Notes: a model not told the origin generated them from the sequence alone. Positions 34,163-43,722 are shown, counted from the stretch's first letter. The stretch: 64,000 nucleotides of DNA from Paenibacillus sp. FSL M7-0420 (GCF_038002345.1 NZ_JBBOCJ010000001.1:3162001-3226000), one strand, 5' to 3'. Numbers and translations are program-made.

Positions 34163-34771
34163 GTGAGAGTCATATCGGGAAGTGCAAAAGGCAGGCCGCT
34201 TAAAAGTGTTCCAGGCAATGGCACACGGCCTACTACCGATAAAGTAAAGGAAGCGTTATTCAGTATGATCGGGCCTTATTTTGAAGGAGGTACGGTGCTT
34301 GATCTGTATGCCGGTACCGGAGGTCTGGGGATCGAAGCCCTGAGCAGAGGGATGGAAGCCGCGGTGTTTGTGGACATGGAGCAGAAGGCGATTGACACGG
34401 TGCGTGCAAACCTGAAGGCGGCCCGGCTGGAAGCGCAGGCTGAGGTCTACCGCAATGATGCGGGAAGAGCGCTTGGGGCACTCGGGAAGCGGGGGAGAGC
34501 GTTTGATCTTGTTTTTCTGGACCCGCCTTACCGTATGAAGCATGGAGACGAGCTGATGGTTACGCTGGCGGACAAGCTGCTGCTGAACCCTGATGCAGTG
34601 ATCGTGCTGGAGCATGAATCGGGGTATACCTATCCCGAGGATATACCAGGGTTCGTGAGAACGAAGCAATCCGTCTATGGAGAGGTTACGATCTCTATCT
34701 ACCGGTATGAAGCTGCTGTTCCAGAAGCTGCCGCAAACGGCAAGGAGGTTAATGATGAGTCTGCAAATTAG
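34163..34771 (+). CDS. rsmD: 16S rRNA (guanine966-N2)-methyltransferase
   Basis: 202 residues, the RsmD/YhhF class I methyltransferase that methylates G966 of 16S rRNA. The motif 'VLDLYAGTGGLGIEALSRG' shortened is the SAM pocket, and the catalytic motif IV is DPPY at about residue 121-124. The GTG start has only a moderate site (GGTGGATGATCG). It overlaps coaD by 17 bp, matching the usual Bacillales order rsmD-coaD. Confidence 0.95.
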   Translation: MRVISGSAKGRPLKSVPGNGTRPTTDKVKEALFSMIGPYFEGGTVLDLYAGTGGLGIEALSRGMEAAVFVDMEQKAIDTVRANLKAARLEAQAEVYRNDAGRALGALGKRGRAFDLVFLDPPYRMKHGDELMVTLADKLLLNPDAVIVLEHESGYTYPEDIPGFVRTKQSVYGEVTISIYRYEAAVPEAAANGKEVNDESAN

Positions 34772-35273
34772 AAAAGAGCGTGTCGCCATCTATCCCGGAA
34801 CCTTCGATCCGGTTACGCTGGGGCATATGGACATTATTCACCGGGCCGCCAAGCAGTTCGACAGGCTGATTGTGGCGGTGCTGAACAACCTGAGCAAGAA
34901 TCCGTTGTTCTCTGTCGAGGAACGGACAGAGCTTCTGCGCCAGGCGACAGCGGATATACCGAATGTTGAGGTGGACAGCTTCCGTGATCTCCTGGTTAAC
35001 TATGTGAGGCAAAAGGATGCGCAGGTTATTGTCCGGGGAATCCGGACCGTTACGGATTTTGAATACGAGCTGCAGAATGCTTCCATTAATCATAACCTTG
35101 ACCCTGAAGCGGAAACTATATTTATGATGACCAATCCGAGATACTCCTATCTTAGCTCCAGTGTGGTGAAGGAGATTGCCCACTTCGGCGGGAAGGTCTC
35201 GGATTTTGTAACCCCTGAGGTGGAGCAGGCCATGAAGCTGAAGTTCAGCCGGATGGACGGCGGCTCGAAGTAA
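34755..35273 (+). CDS. coaD: Phosphopantetheine adenylyltransferase
   Basis: 172 residues. It joins 4'-phosphopantetheine with ATP to give dephospho-CoA. The nucleotidyltransferase signature TFDPVTLGH and the C-terminal SSVVKEIA are intact. The second of two adjacent ATGs is chosen because AAGGAGG sits 6 bases before it. It is slightly longer than the common 160 residues because of a few extra N-terminal residues. Its 3' end overlaps the convergent ylbJ gene by 29 bp. Confidence 0.95.
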   Translation: MSLQIRKERVAIYPGTFDPVTLGHMDIIHRAAKQFDRLIVAVLNNLSKNPLFSVEERTELLRQATADIPNVEVDSFRDLLVNYVRQKDAQVIVRGIRTVTDFEYELQNASINHNLDPEAETIFMMTNPRYSYLSSSVVKEIAHFGGKVSDFVTPEVEQAMKLKFSRMDGGSK

Positions 35274-36504
35274 ACAGCTTCACAGCAGCTGAGAGCAACA
35301 GCAACAGCATAACAAGCAGGGTCTGAAGTCCCAGGATCTGTGGGGCCAGGGTCCATATTCTTAGCGAAGTGCCTATGTCTTGGGGCTGTACGGCCGGGGG
35401 AGAGCCGGCTAGAACCGGCAGCGCCGCAGACTGAATATGGAGCAGTGGTGTCCACAGCAGGAGTGTGAATGCAAAGGCCAATAGTCCATGCAGCAGCCTG
35501 ACTGCGGTGAACGGGAGGAAGCGGACATTCGCTGCCTTCAGCACTGTCAGTGCCTGGAGCTGGGCGCAAATGCCGCTCCAGGCCAGTCCGGCCGACAGCA
35601 GTGCCGGGCCAAGAAGACCGCCTATGAGGAAGCCTTCGAGTCCTGCTGCGGCCGAAGTCATTGACCGGGCTCCCAGATGAATCTCAAGCATGCTTGCTGT
35701 AACCAGAGCCGGCAGCTGAGGGAACAGCCGGGTAACAATACTTACGACAACTGCGAACATAATCATATAGCCGCCTACAATCATCAGGCTCTGTACGGCG
35801 GAGGATACGGATTCACCGAGCACCTTGCCGAAGCCCCGTCCGTCCCTTGAACGGGCCTCTGCTGCTGCCTGATGGATACGCCGGGGCAAGGATGGTTTTT
35901 TGGCGTTAGAGCGTCCGCCGGTAAGGCTGGGATCACTTTCTTGCGGAATAGATGAGGTTATCTTATGGGAGCCATTGAAGCAGGCGGATAGAATTCCTGC
36001 GGCTACCCCTGACAGCCAGTGGATGGCCAGCAGGGCATACCCGGCGGCTGGACTGTGCAGGAAGGCTGTCCCGACCACAATAAGCAGTGTGACCGGACTG
36101 GCATAATGCACGATAGCCGCCAGCCGTCCGGCCTCCTTGTCCGTAATGTCCCCCTGCTTGTGCAGCTGCATCACTCCTCCGGCTCCTGCCGGGAAGCCGG
36201 CGGTAAGGCCGAGCACCAGCGTCCAGCCGCCCGCCCCGGGAAGCCGGAAGCACCGCTTCATCAGCGGCTCCAGCAGGACACCGATACCATGCACGAAGCC
36301 GGATGCGCTCAGCATCTCTGAGAGGATCAGGAAGGGCAGTAGCGCCGGAAAGACCAGGGTCCACCAGAGCGTAAGGCCCGTAAGTGAAGCCTTGAATGAG
36401 GCTTCAGGTGCTATGACTATTGCTATAGCTAGCAGAATGGCTGCAGCCCCGGGTATAAATGGAGCTGAACCCGACAGGAAGCGTCTGGATCTAAAGTTTA
36501 TCAT
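35245..36504 (-). CDS. ylbJ: Sporulation integral membrane protein YlbJ
   Basis: 419 residues, a polytopic membrane protein with eight or more hydrophobic segments, of the nucleoside-recognition (Gate)-like family that includes SpoVM-era protein YlbJ, needed for correct spore formation in Bacillus subtilis. The ATG at 36502-36504 follows GAGGGG by 8 bases. Its gene is reversed relative to coaD and ylbL, and its last 29 bp overlap coaD tail-to-tail. The C-terminal end is Ser/Arg-rich. Confidence 0.85.
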   Translation of the reverse strand: MINFRSRRFLSGSAPFIPGAAAILLAIAIVIAPEASFKASLTGLTLWWTLVFPALLPFLILSEMLSASGFVHGIGVLLEPLMKRCFRLPGAGGWTLVLGLTAGFPAGAGGVMQLHKQGDITDKEAGRLAAIVHYASPVTLLIVVGTAFLHSPAAGYALLAIHWLSGVAAGILSACFNGSHKITSSIPQESDPSLTGGRSNAKKPSLPRRIHQAAAEARSRDGRGFGKVLGESVSSAVQSLMIVGGYMIMFAVVVSIVTRLFPQLPALVTASMLEIHLGARSMTSAAAGLEGFLIGGLLGPALLSAGLAWSGICAQLQALTVLKAANVRFLPFTAVRLLHGLLAFAFTLLLWTPLLHIQSAALPVLAGSPPAVQPQDIGTSLRIWTLAPQILGLQTLLVMLLLLLSAAVKLFTSSRRPSG

Positions 36505-36663
36505 TAGAGTTATCCCCTCTTCATAGCTTAGGACATGGGCACATCTTGTTATCAATTTATGCAGGGGAGACAACCATCATGCCATAGCCGGAGTGAAGCT
36601 CCAGGCTAAGGTACCACATTCTAAGTGCCGGGGTATCATCCGCAGGAAAGAAGGGGAAGAGAC

Positions 36664-37704
36664 TTGAGGCAGTACAAACGCCGGGTAGGCATCCGCGCTT
36701 CAGCCTATTTATTTTCATTCGTAGTCATTCTCTATGTTGTGGTCTTTATGAATACGCCTTACATTGTATATCAGCCGGGAAGCGCCTCTGAGGTGGCACC
36801 GATGATCAAGGTTGAGAATGCCGATCCGCAGGAGCAGGGAACCTTCATGATGACTACGGTCTCTGCAAGCTATGCGAATGTGGCTCTTCTAATTGCCTCT
36901 GTGTTCAACTCAAATGCCGAGGTAGTATTGAAAGAAACCCGTCTGCAGGATAAGACGGAGCAGGAGTATGCGGCGGAGCAGGTGTTCTATATGAATAGTT
37001 CACAGTCCTATGCCGTGCAGGCAGCTTATCATGCGGCAGGTGTACCCTATGAGGATGTCGTGGATTATCTGTATGTGTTCTCCGTACCTGAAGCTGCCAA
37101 TCAGGACCGGTTCAAGCCGGGGGACAAAATCATCAGTGTAGGCGGACAAAAGGCAGCCGATCCGGCCGCGCTGTCCAAATTGCTGTCGGTTCATCAAATC
37201 GGGGATTCCGTGGAGGTATCGCTCCAGCGTGACGGCAAAGAGATCAAGGAACAGGTCAAGCTGGTGGGGGTCAAGGATAAAGACGCTTCGGCTGCCCGGC
37301 CGGGCTTCGGCGTCGTGATTGGTGCGGTTCAAAAGGTGGAGCCTAAGGAGGAAGGCAAAGCTGTTAGTTTCGTGGATACCAACGTGGGCGGACCTTCTGC
37401 CGGACTGATGTTCACCATGGAAATCTACAACCGGCTTACGCCGGGGGATCTCACCAAGGGCCGGAAGGTAGCAGGCACGGGTACGATAGATGCGGAGGGG
37501 AACGTGGGGCCGATCGGCGGTGTGAAGCATAAGATTGTAGCGGCCGACCGCAAGGGGGCGGAGATCTTCTTCGTTCCGGTTAAGAACTACGACGAGGCCA
37601 AGGCAAAAGCCGATCAAATCGGCACGAATATGAAGCTGGTTCCTGTCTCAACCCTGCCCGATGCCCTGAAATACATGGAGGAGCTGCCGGTCATCAAATC
37701 CTGA
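36664..37704 (+). CDS. PDZ/Lon-like membrane serine protease (YlbL/SepM type)
   Basis: About 346 residues. One N-terminal membrane helix (about 10-30), an extracellular PDZ domain (about 115-195) and a C-terminal Lon-type protease domain. The Ser-Lys dyad is visible: Ser245 in GGPSAGL and Lys288 in GGVKHK, exactly 43 residues apart as in Lon. In Bacillus YlbL is linked to cell-envelope and DNA-damage control. The TTG start at 36664 lies after AAGGGGAAGAG; the open frame from 36625 would lack a proper site. Its end overlaps the convergent tmcAL gene by 11 bp. Confidence 0.9.
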   Translation: MRQYKRRVGIRASAYLFSFVVILYVVVFMNTPYIVYQPGSASEVAPMIKVENADPQEQGTFMMTTVSASYANVALLIASVFNSNAEVVLKETRLQDKTEQEYAAEQVFYMNSSQSYAVQAAYHAAGVPYEDVVDYLYVFSVPEAANQDRFKPGDKIISVGGQKAADPAALSKLLSVHQIGDSVEVSLQRDGKEIKEQVKLVGVKDKDASAARPGFGVVIGAVQKVEPKEEGKAVSFVDTNVGGPSAGLMFTMEIYNRLTPGDLTKGRKVAGTGTIDAEGNVGPIGGVKHKIVAADRKGAEIFFVPVKNYDEAKAKADQIGTNMKLVPVSTLPDALKYMEELPVIKS

Positions 37705-38974
37705 CCGGCGGCTCAAGATAATCACTGTACAGATCGCTGCGCAGCGGGTCGGCATAAGCCCCGGCGAACACAGCGGCCGCCTGGAGGTCACGCTCGAGCA
37801 TGGGATGGGCGTATCGGGCAGGGCTTGTAATCACCGGAAGCGCTGCTGTCTGCTTCATCTGCTTTAGCAGCTCCCGGCCGCTCTCGCGGAAGCCGAGAAC
37901 CCTTATGTAGCCGGGACCCCGGGAGAGAACGGAGGGGGAGAGCTCTGCTTTGCTGTGGTTCAGCAGGGTGTGGAGCAGCAGACGCTGGAGCCTGGTAAGG
38001 GTATAACGTCTGCTCTTAAGCTCCTGCAGCAGACCGCCGATTGTGAACTTATCCAGCTGGCGCATGCTTCGGAGCAGCCGGTTCTCCAAGCCTTCGTTCA
38101 TATCCTGCACTGTGTGCAGCTCCGCAGCGGAGCGCGTATAGAGCACATGGCGCAGCGGCCCGGCGAAGTCTTCTAGCAGTACCGGGCCCCGGCCTGCGTC
38201 ACGCTCCCGCTCCAGGATGGACAGGGCATACTCCGGCATATAAGCCGCCGGTGATCCGCCCTCCAGCAGCAGCCTGCGGATGGCTGTTGCACTGGCAATG
38301 GCCGACCCGCCCTCCAGCGGGTCGTGGAAGCCCGCGCCGGTCCGCGGCACGGTCAAGGGCTCGATCGCGCTGCCCAGCCGCCTTAGCGCGATCAGGTAGT
38401 GCAGGCCGAGGCTGTTGTTGGGCTGCCGTAATATATCTTCGGCATCTTCCGGTGTCTCCTCTCCCATGAAAGAGGCCCTCCAGGCCGCCGCCGCCGCCGC
38501 GCTGTAGGCGGCGGGGAATCCCGCGCCCTCAGAAAGGCGCGCGCGGATCTCCTCCTTAAGCGCACTGCTCTCTTCTGCCAGGAAGCCGGCCAGAGGCAGC
38601 AGCACGCCCAAAGTGCCTGCTTCGGAGCCGAAGCACAGGCTGTCGACGACGCCGGTCGCCTCCAGCAGGGATACCGCTCCGAAGGCGAACCATTCCGCCG
38701 GCTGGACGGCGTACGCCACCGGCAGCTCAATGACCAGATCGGCGCCCATATGCAGCGCCATCTCGGTGCGGGCACGCTTGCTGACCGCCGCCGGCTCGCC
38801 GCGCTGGGTGAACGGTCCGCTCATAATGACAACGGAGCGGTCCGCTCCCGAGATTCTTTTGGCCTCGGTGAAATGATGGACATGCCCGTTATGTAAAGGG
38901 TTATATTCGGCTATAATACCTACAGTTGCCACAGTTGCTTCACGCCCCATTCTGGTATTTATAATGTATATCAT
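37694..38974 (-). CDS. tmcAL: tRNA(Met) cytidine acetate ligase
   Basis: About 426 residues. TmcAL activates acetate with ATP and transfers it to C34 of elongator tRNA-Met. The nucleotidyltransferase motif near the start reads EYNPLHNGH (HIGH-like). The start at 38974 follows AGGGAG by 11 bases; an ATG eight codons later is an alternative. In the middle (around 38470-38560) the GC content rises sharply in an Ala-rich helix. It is reversed relative to its ylb neighbours and overlaps ylbL by 11 bp. Confidence 0.9.
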   Translation of the reverse strand: MIYIINTRMGREATVATVGIIAEYNPLHNGHVHHFTEAKRISGADRSVVIMSGPFTQRGEPAAVSKRARTEMALHMGADLVIELPVAYAVQPAEWFAFGAVSLLEATGVVDSLCFGSEAGTLGVLLPLAGFLAEESSALKEEIRARLSEGAGFPAAYSAAAAAAWRASFMGEETPEDAEDILRQPNNSLGLHYLIALRRLGSAIEPLTVPRTGAGFHDPLEGGSAIASATAIRRLLLEGGSPAAYMPEYALSILERERDAGRGPVLLEDFAGPLRHVLYTRSAAELHTVQDMNEGLENRLLRSMRQLDKFTIGGLLQELKSRRYTLTRLQRLLLHTLLNHSKAELSPSVLSRGPGYIRVLGFRESGRELLKQMKQTAALPVITSPARYAHPMLERDLQAAAVFAGAYADPLRSDLYSDYLEPPVRI

Positions 38975-39071
38975 AAATTGTCACGCTCCCTGAAACAATA
39001 TAAAGGGAAAGTGGTTGACAAAGTCAGGGAATAATAGGTATAATAAATTTTGTTTGTTTGGAGTGATAGTA

Positions 39072-39593
39072 ATGAACATTCACTTTCGCAAATTAGCGAA
39101 TGCCGACGAGCCTCTGGTCCTCCACGAAGTTGTGGATGTCAGCGGGATTGTCACAGGGCGCAAGGATATACTTGCTGTTGCACCACTCTCAGTAGACCTT
39201 AAAGCGCTGCCCGCGGGAACCGATAGTGTGAACGTGGTGGGAACACTGAACGGAGAAGTGGACATGTTATGTTCACGTTGTCTCGGTGAGGTCAAGAGCA
39301 AGCTGAACATTCCTTTCGCTGAGACCTTCAAGTGGCTTAAGCAGCCAATTCTTCCGGAAGATGAAGATGAGGAACTCATTTACATCACAGATGAGATTGT
39401 GGATCTTATCCCGTATGTGGAAGAAAATTTCGTACTGCACTTACCGGATTCGGTATTGTGCAAGGCAGACTGTCTTGGTCTTTGTCAGAAATGCGGACAG
39501 AACTTGAACGAAGGCACCTGCAGTTGCGACAACACAGTGATCGATCCAAGACTCGCTGCGTTGAAAGGATTCTTTACCAAGCAAGATGACTAA
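39072..39593 (+). CDS. YceD family protein (DUF177), L32 operon partner
   Basis: 173 residues. It carries a zinc-ribbon-like set of cysteines: CSRC near the middle, and CKADC, CQKC and CSC near the end. YceD is a conserved partner of rpmF and thought to help 23S rRNA/ribosome biogenesis. GGAGTG lies 6 bases before the ATG. rpmF follows 50 bp later. Confidence 0.9.
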   Translation: MNIHFRKLANADEPLVLHEVVDVSGIVTGRKDILAVAPLSVDLKALPAGTDSVNVVGTLNGEVDMLCSRCLGEVKSKLNIPFAETFKWLKQPILPEDEDEELIYITDEIVDLIPYVEENFVLHLPDSVLCKADCLGLCQKCGQNLNEGTCSCDNTVIDPRLAALKGFFTKQDD

Positions 39594-39643
39594 GAACAAA
39601 TCCCGAGGAATTGGGTTACAACAAAATCAGGAGGTGTCTAACA

Positions 39644-39817
39644 ATGGCAGTACCACAACGCAGAACGTCCAAGACTCGCCGTGACAAGCGTCGTACTCAC
39701 TTTAAACTGGTTGTTCCAGGTATGGTGAAATGCGAACAATGCGGAGAGCTGAAGCTTGCTCACCACGTATGTAAAGTTTGCGGAACATACAAAGCAAGAG
39801 AAATCATCAAACAATAG
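39644..39817 (+). CDS. rpmF: Ribosomal protein L32
   Basis: 57 residues with the standard basic N-terminus and two CxxC pairs (CEQC and CKVC), so this is the zinc-binding C+ form. AGGAGGTG directly before the ATG. It is followed by a strong terminator at 39832-39859 and then the FapR operator. Confidence 0.97.
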   Translation: MAVPQRRTSKTRRDKRRTHFKLVVPGMVKCEQCGELKLAHHVCKVCGTYKAREIIKQ

Positions 39818-39831
39818 TTTGCATTTAAGAG

Positions 39832-39865
39832 TAGCACTTCATCTGCCGGTGAAGTGCTATTTTTA
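39832..39865 (+). terminator. Intrinsic terminator of the rpmF unit
   Basis: TAGCACTTCA pairs with TGAAGTGCTA (39832-39841, 39850-39859) over 10 bp around TCTGCCGG, followed by five Ts. Confidence 0.9.
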
Positions 39866-39961
39866 TGGAAATAAAGCAGGGAACGAAGCTTACATGCCTT
39901 GCACTGCGCCGGTTTTCAGGCGCTTTTCAAGCCAAAGCTTTATTTTTGCGCCGGCATGCTT

Positions 39962-39989
39962 TATACTACATATTAGTACCTGGTTCTAA
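39962..39989 (+). promoter_or_regulatory. fapR promoter -10 and FapR operator
   Basis: TTAGTACCTGGTTCTAA (39973-39989) resembles the 17-bp inverted repeat bound by FapR, which blocks promoters until malonyl-CoA accumulates. A TATACT -10 lies at 39962-39967, so the operator covers the expected start of transcription. This fits FapR autoregulation of the whole fatty-acid operon. Confidence 0.8.
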
Positions 39990-40090
39990 ATGGTAAGGAA
40001 TAACAGAGAAACCTAACTACAGCGGCCACTCTTACGGGCCGGAAAGCTGCACATCAGGCCTGTGCCGGGAGGTGAGCCGCTATCGAGCGG

Positions 40091-40687
40091 ATGTCCAAGA
40101 AGGAACGTCAGCAGCAGCTGCTGGCTATAATAGAAGGGAACCCGTTTGTAACTGACCGGGAATTGACCCGCCAGCTGAAGGTAAGTATCCAGACGATCCG
40201 GCTGGACCGGCTGGAGCTGGGGATTCCCGAGCTGCGTGAGCGGATGAAGCAGATGGCGGAGCATTCCTATGATCAGGTGCGTTCCCTGCCAGCTGATGAA
40301 GTGGTCGGTGATATTGTGGATCTGCAGCTGGATAAGAGCGGGATTTCGATCTTCGAGATCCGTGATGAGCATGTGTTCTCCCGCAACGGGATTGCCCGTG
40401 GCCACTACGTCTTCGGCCAGGCGAATTCGCTGGCAGTAGCCATAATTAATGATGAGATTGCCTTAACGGCTTCGGCCGACATCCGGTTTGTGCGCATGGT
40501 CCGGCTGGGAGAGAAATGCATTGCCAAGGCGCAGGTGCGCTCACTTGCGGGCCGGAACGGCAAGGCTGAAGTGGATGTATTTACATATGTCGGAGAAGAG
40601 CTGGTATTTCAAGGCCATTTTATAGTGTATCGTTCAGCAACTGAAGAGTACAACGAAGGGGGAAACCGGAGTGCGGATCGCCATTGA
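40091..40687 (+). CDS. fapR: Fatty acid biosynthesis transcriptional regulator FapR
   Basis: 198 residues as drawn. An N-terminal DeoR-like helix-turn-helix (about 1-50, SIQTIRLDRLELGIPELRER shortened) and a C-terminal hot-dog thioesterase-like domain that binds malonyl-CoA without catalysis. It represses lipid-synthesis genes until malonyl-CoA rises. GGGAGGTG lies 16 bases before the ATG, too far, but 7 bases before an in-frame ATC at 40082; a three-residue longer AUC-initiated form is possible. It overlaps plsX by 17 bp. A FapR operator lies upstream. Confidence 0.95.
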   Translation: MSKKERQQQLLAIIEGNPFVTDRELTRQLKVSIQTIRLDRLELGIPELRERMKQMAEHSYDQVRSLPADEVVGDIVDLQLDKSGISIFEIRDEHVFSRNGIARGHYVFGQANSLAVAIINDEIALTASADIRFVRMVRLGEKCIAKAQVRSLAGRNGKAEVDVFTYVGEELVFQGHFIVYRSATEEYNEGGNRSADRH

Positions 40688-41660
40688 TGCCATGGGCGGG
40701 GATAATGCTCCTGAATGTAATGTGGAAGGCGCGCTGGCAGCGGCTGCGGAGTGGAATGACATAGAGATCGTACTGGTCGGTGATGAAGCGCGGCTTGAGC
40801 CGCTGCTGAAGACTAAGCCTTCCAACGTTACCGTACGTCATGCGGGGGATGTGATCGGTTCGGATGAAGAGCCGGTGAAGGCGGTCCGCCGCAAAAAGGA
40901 CTCATCCATGGTCGTAGCCGGACGGATGGTCCGCGAGGGTGAGGCCGATGCCATGATCTCCTCTGGGAATACCGGAGCATTGATGACTACAGGACTTCTG
41001 GTAGTCGGAAGAATGGAAGGGATCGAGCGGCCGGCGCTGGCCCCGATGATTCCGACGCTGGATGATGTCGGTGTGCTGGCCCTGGATCTTGGAGCCAATA
41101 TGGATGCCAAGCCGCAGCATCTGGCACAGTATGCCCTGATCGGCAGCATCTACCGTAACAAAGTGCACGGCATTGCGAAGCCCCGGGTAGGCCTGCTGAA
41201 CGTAGGGACGGAGCCGGGCAAGGGGAATGAATTGACCAAGGAAGCCTATCCGCTCCTGGAGGCGCTGCAGGGCATTCATTTTGTCGGCAATGTGGAAGCG
41301 CGGGATGTGCTCACCGGAAGCTGCGATGTGCTGGTCTGTGACGGCTTCGCCGGTAATATACTTCTGAAGACGCTGGAAGGAACAGCCGGCGCGATGTTCT
41401 CCCTGCTGAAGGAGCAGTTCAGCAAATCGCTGAAGACGAAGCTGGGGGCGGCGATCCTGATGCCGGAGCTTAGAAGCCTGAAGGGGAAGATGGATTATAA
41501 GGAACACGGCGGAGCGCCGCTGCTCGGTCTTAGCGGCCTGGTAGTGAAGGGGCATGGTTCGTCCGACGGCAATGCGGTGAAGAATGCGGTAAGACAGGCA
41601 CGGATTGCGCTGAAGGCGGATCTGGTGCCTAGTATATCGAAGGAAATTAGCGGGAAGTGA
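40671..41660 (+). CDS. plsX: Phosphate acyltransferase PlsX
   Basis: 329 residues. PlsX makes acyl-phosphate from acyl-ACP for PlsY. The N-terminal MRIAIDAMGGDNAP is diagnostic. Start GTG with GGGGG upstream inside the fapR 3' end. It continues the operon; its stop overlaps the upstream GTG of the fabH frame. Confidence 0.96.
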   Translation: MRIAIDAMGGDNAPECNVEGALAAAAEWNDIEIVLVGDEARLEPLLKTKPSNVTVRHAGDVIGSDEEPVKAVRRKKDSSMVVAGRMVREGEADAMISSGNTGALMTTGLLVVGRMEGIERPALAPMIPTLDDVGVLALDLGANMDAKPQHLAQYALIGSIYRNKVHGIAKPRVGLLNVGTEPGKGNELTKEAYPLLEALQGIHFVGNVEARDVLTGSCDVLVCDGFAGNILLKTLEGTAGAMFSLLKEQFSKSLKTKLGAAILMPELRSLKGKMDYKEHGGAPLLGLSGLVVKGHGSSDGNAVKNAVRQARIALKADLVPSISKEISGK

Positions 41661-41668
41661 GTGAAGAC

Positions 41669-42658
41669 ATGAGACAATTACGTCCGGTAGGAATTATTGG
41701 GACTGGCAAATATGTGCCTGAGAGAATATTAACCAACAGCGATCTGGAGAAGATCGTCGAAACGAATGATGAATGGATTGTCAGCCGCACGGGAATCCGG
41801 GAACGGCATATTGCAGCCCCGGAGCAGGCTACCTCTGATCTGGCCTATGAAGCGGCCCTGAAGGCACTGGAATCCGCAGGCATGAAGGCTGAGGAGCTGG
41901 ATCTGATCATTGTCGCTACAGTAACACCTGATAGTGCTTTCCCGTCCACAGCCTGCATTCTGCAGGACAAGCTGGGAGCCAAGAACGCGGCCGCTTTCGA
42001 TCTGTCGGCAGCCTGCTCCGGGTTCGTCTACAGTCTGGCTACGGCAACCGGCTTTATCCAGAATGGAATGTATAACAATGCGCTGGTAATCGGTGCAGAT
42101 ACGCTGTCGCGCATTACAGATTATACAGACCGCAATACCTGCGTGCTGTTCGGTGACGGTGCCGGTGCGGTAATCGTCGGCGAGGTTCCGGAAGGACGCG
42201 GCTTCCAGTCCTTCGATCTTGGGGCGGAAGGCTCTGGCGGCAGCCTGCTTAATCTTGAAGCGGGCGGCTCGCGTCTGCCAGCTTCCCAGCAGACCGTAGA
42301 AGACAAGAAGCACTTCATCTATATGAATGGCCGCGAGGTCTTCAAGTTCGCAGTACGCGTCATGGGATCGGCCACGGAGCGTGTGCTTACCAAGGCGGGA
42401 TTGACTAAGGAGAATATCGACTTGTTCGTGCCGCATCAGGCCAACATCCGGATTATTCAATCCGCAATGCAGCGTCTGGACCTGCCGCCGGAGAAGGTTG
42501 TAGTCAATGTTGATAAATACGCGAATACCTCCGCAGCCTCTATTCCGCTGGCTCTTGTAGAAGCAGCCGAGGAAGGCCGGATGAAAGCAGGCGACGCTGT
42601 GCTTATGGTCGGCTTCGGCGGCGGACTTACCTGGGGAGCTTCTGTGCTGATCTGGTAA
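41669..42658 (+). CDS. fabH: 3-oxoacyl-ACP synthase III
   Basis: About 329 residues. FabH condenses a short or branched acyl-CoA with malonyl-ACP to start fatty-acid synthesis. The catalytic triad is present: Cys116 (in SAACSG), His in PHQANIR and Asn in KYANTSAAS. An in-frame GTG at 41657 overlaps the plsX stop and is an alternative start; the ATG at 41669 has GTGAAG before it. In B. subtilis fabH is elsewhere, but in Paenibacillus it is often in this operon. Confidence 0.95.
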   Translation: MRQLRPVGIIGTGKYVPERILTNSDLEKIVETNDEWIVSRTGIRERHIAAPEQATSDLAYEAALKALESAGMKAEELDLIIVATVTPDSAFPSTACILQDKLGAKNAAAFDLSAACSGFVYSLATATGFIQNGMYNNALVIGADTLSRITDYTDRNTCVLFGDGAGAVIVGEVPEGRGFQSFDLGAEGSGGSLLNLEAGGSRLPASQQTVEDKKHFIYMNGREVFKFAVRVMGSATERVLTKAGLTKENIDLFVPHQANIRIIQSAMQRLDLPPEKVVVNVDKYANTSAASIPLALVEAAEEGRMKAGDAVLMVGFGGGLTWGASVLIW

Positions 42659-42747
42659 GAATCGGGGCATTAATAATAGTGACGCAGCAGCTCAATCCGG
42701 GGAATATCCGGGCTCGCTGCAGCTAAAGGGAAGGAGCTGTATACCTC

Positions 42748-43671
42748 ATGAGCAAAATCGCATTTGTCTTTCCCGGTCAGGGTGCACAGGCAATCGGTAT
42801 GGGTAAGGATGTATATGAAGCATTGCCTCAGAGCCGTGCAGTCTTTGAAAAGGGTGACGAGGTGCTTGGGTTTCCGCTGAGCGGGCTTGTATTTGAAGGG
42901 CCGGACAGCGAGCTTAAGCAGACGGTGAACACTCAGCCGGCACTGGTTACAGCCAGTGTGGCTTATCTGAAAGCGCTAAGCGGCCTTCAGGTTACGCCGG
43001 ATTATGTGGCAGGCCACAGTCTTGGCGAATATAGCGCTCTTGTGGCAGCCGGCGTGCTGTCCTATGAAGATGCTGTAAGGCTGGTCCGCCTGCGCGGACA
43101 ATTCATGGAGGAAGCAGTTCCCGGAGGACAGGGGGCTATGGCAGCGGTGCTTGGAGCAGACCGTGAGGCGCTTACAGAATTATGCAGCAGTATTACAGCG
43201 GCGGGTACTCCCGTTGAACTGGCGAATGTCAATTGTCCGGGACAGATTGTGGTCTCCGGTTCCGTAGCCGGTGTAGATGAGGTGGTCCAGCGTGTGAAGG
43301 AAGCCGGCGGTAAACGGGCAATTCCGCTGGAGGTTAGCGGGCCGTTCCACTCCTCATTAATGAAGGGTGCGGCTGAGCGGCTGGCTGCCGAACTCCAGAA
43401 GGTAACCTTCAATGCTCCTGCTATGCCGGTAGTGGCCAATGTGACTGCTGCTCCGGTGACAGACCCTGAAGAAATCCGCAAGCTGCTGGTAGAACAGGTA
43501 TATTCTCCGGTACTCTGGCAGGATAGCGTGGAATGGCTCATTGGCGCAGGTGTAGATACTTTTGTAGAGATTGGCTCCGGCAGCGTGCTGGCTGGCCTGA
43601 TCCGCAAGATTGACAGGAAGGTCAAGGTTGTGAATATCAACAGTCTGGAGAGCGTGCAGGCTGGCTGGTAA
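42748..43671 (+). CDS. fabD: Malonyl-CoA:ACP transacylase
   Basis: 307 residues. Transfers malonyl from CoA to ACP. The FPGQGAQ start motif and GHSLGEY with nucleophile Ser91 are present, as is a His in PFHSS (about 203). RBS AAGGAG. Operon member, 89 bp after fabH. Confidence 0.96.
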   Translation: MSKIAFVFPGQGAQAIGMGKDVYEALPQSRAVFEKGDEVLGFPLSGLVFEGPDSELKQTVNTQPALVTASVAYLKALSGLQVTPDYVAGHSLGEYSALVAAGVLSYEDAVRLVRLRGQFMEEAVPGGQGAMAAVLGADREALTELCSSITAAGTPVELANVNCPGQIVVSGSVAGVDEVVQRVKEAGGKRAIPLEVSGPFHSSLMKGAAERLAAELQKVTFNAPAMPVVANVTAAPVTDPEEIRKLLVEQVYSPVLWQDSVEWLIGAGVDTFVEIGSGSVLAGLIRKIDRKVKVVNINSLESVQAGW

Positions 43672-43722
43672 GCCGCTTGGCCTAACCGCAGCCGCATGAT
43701 TATCGAAGGGGGACAACATAGC

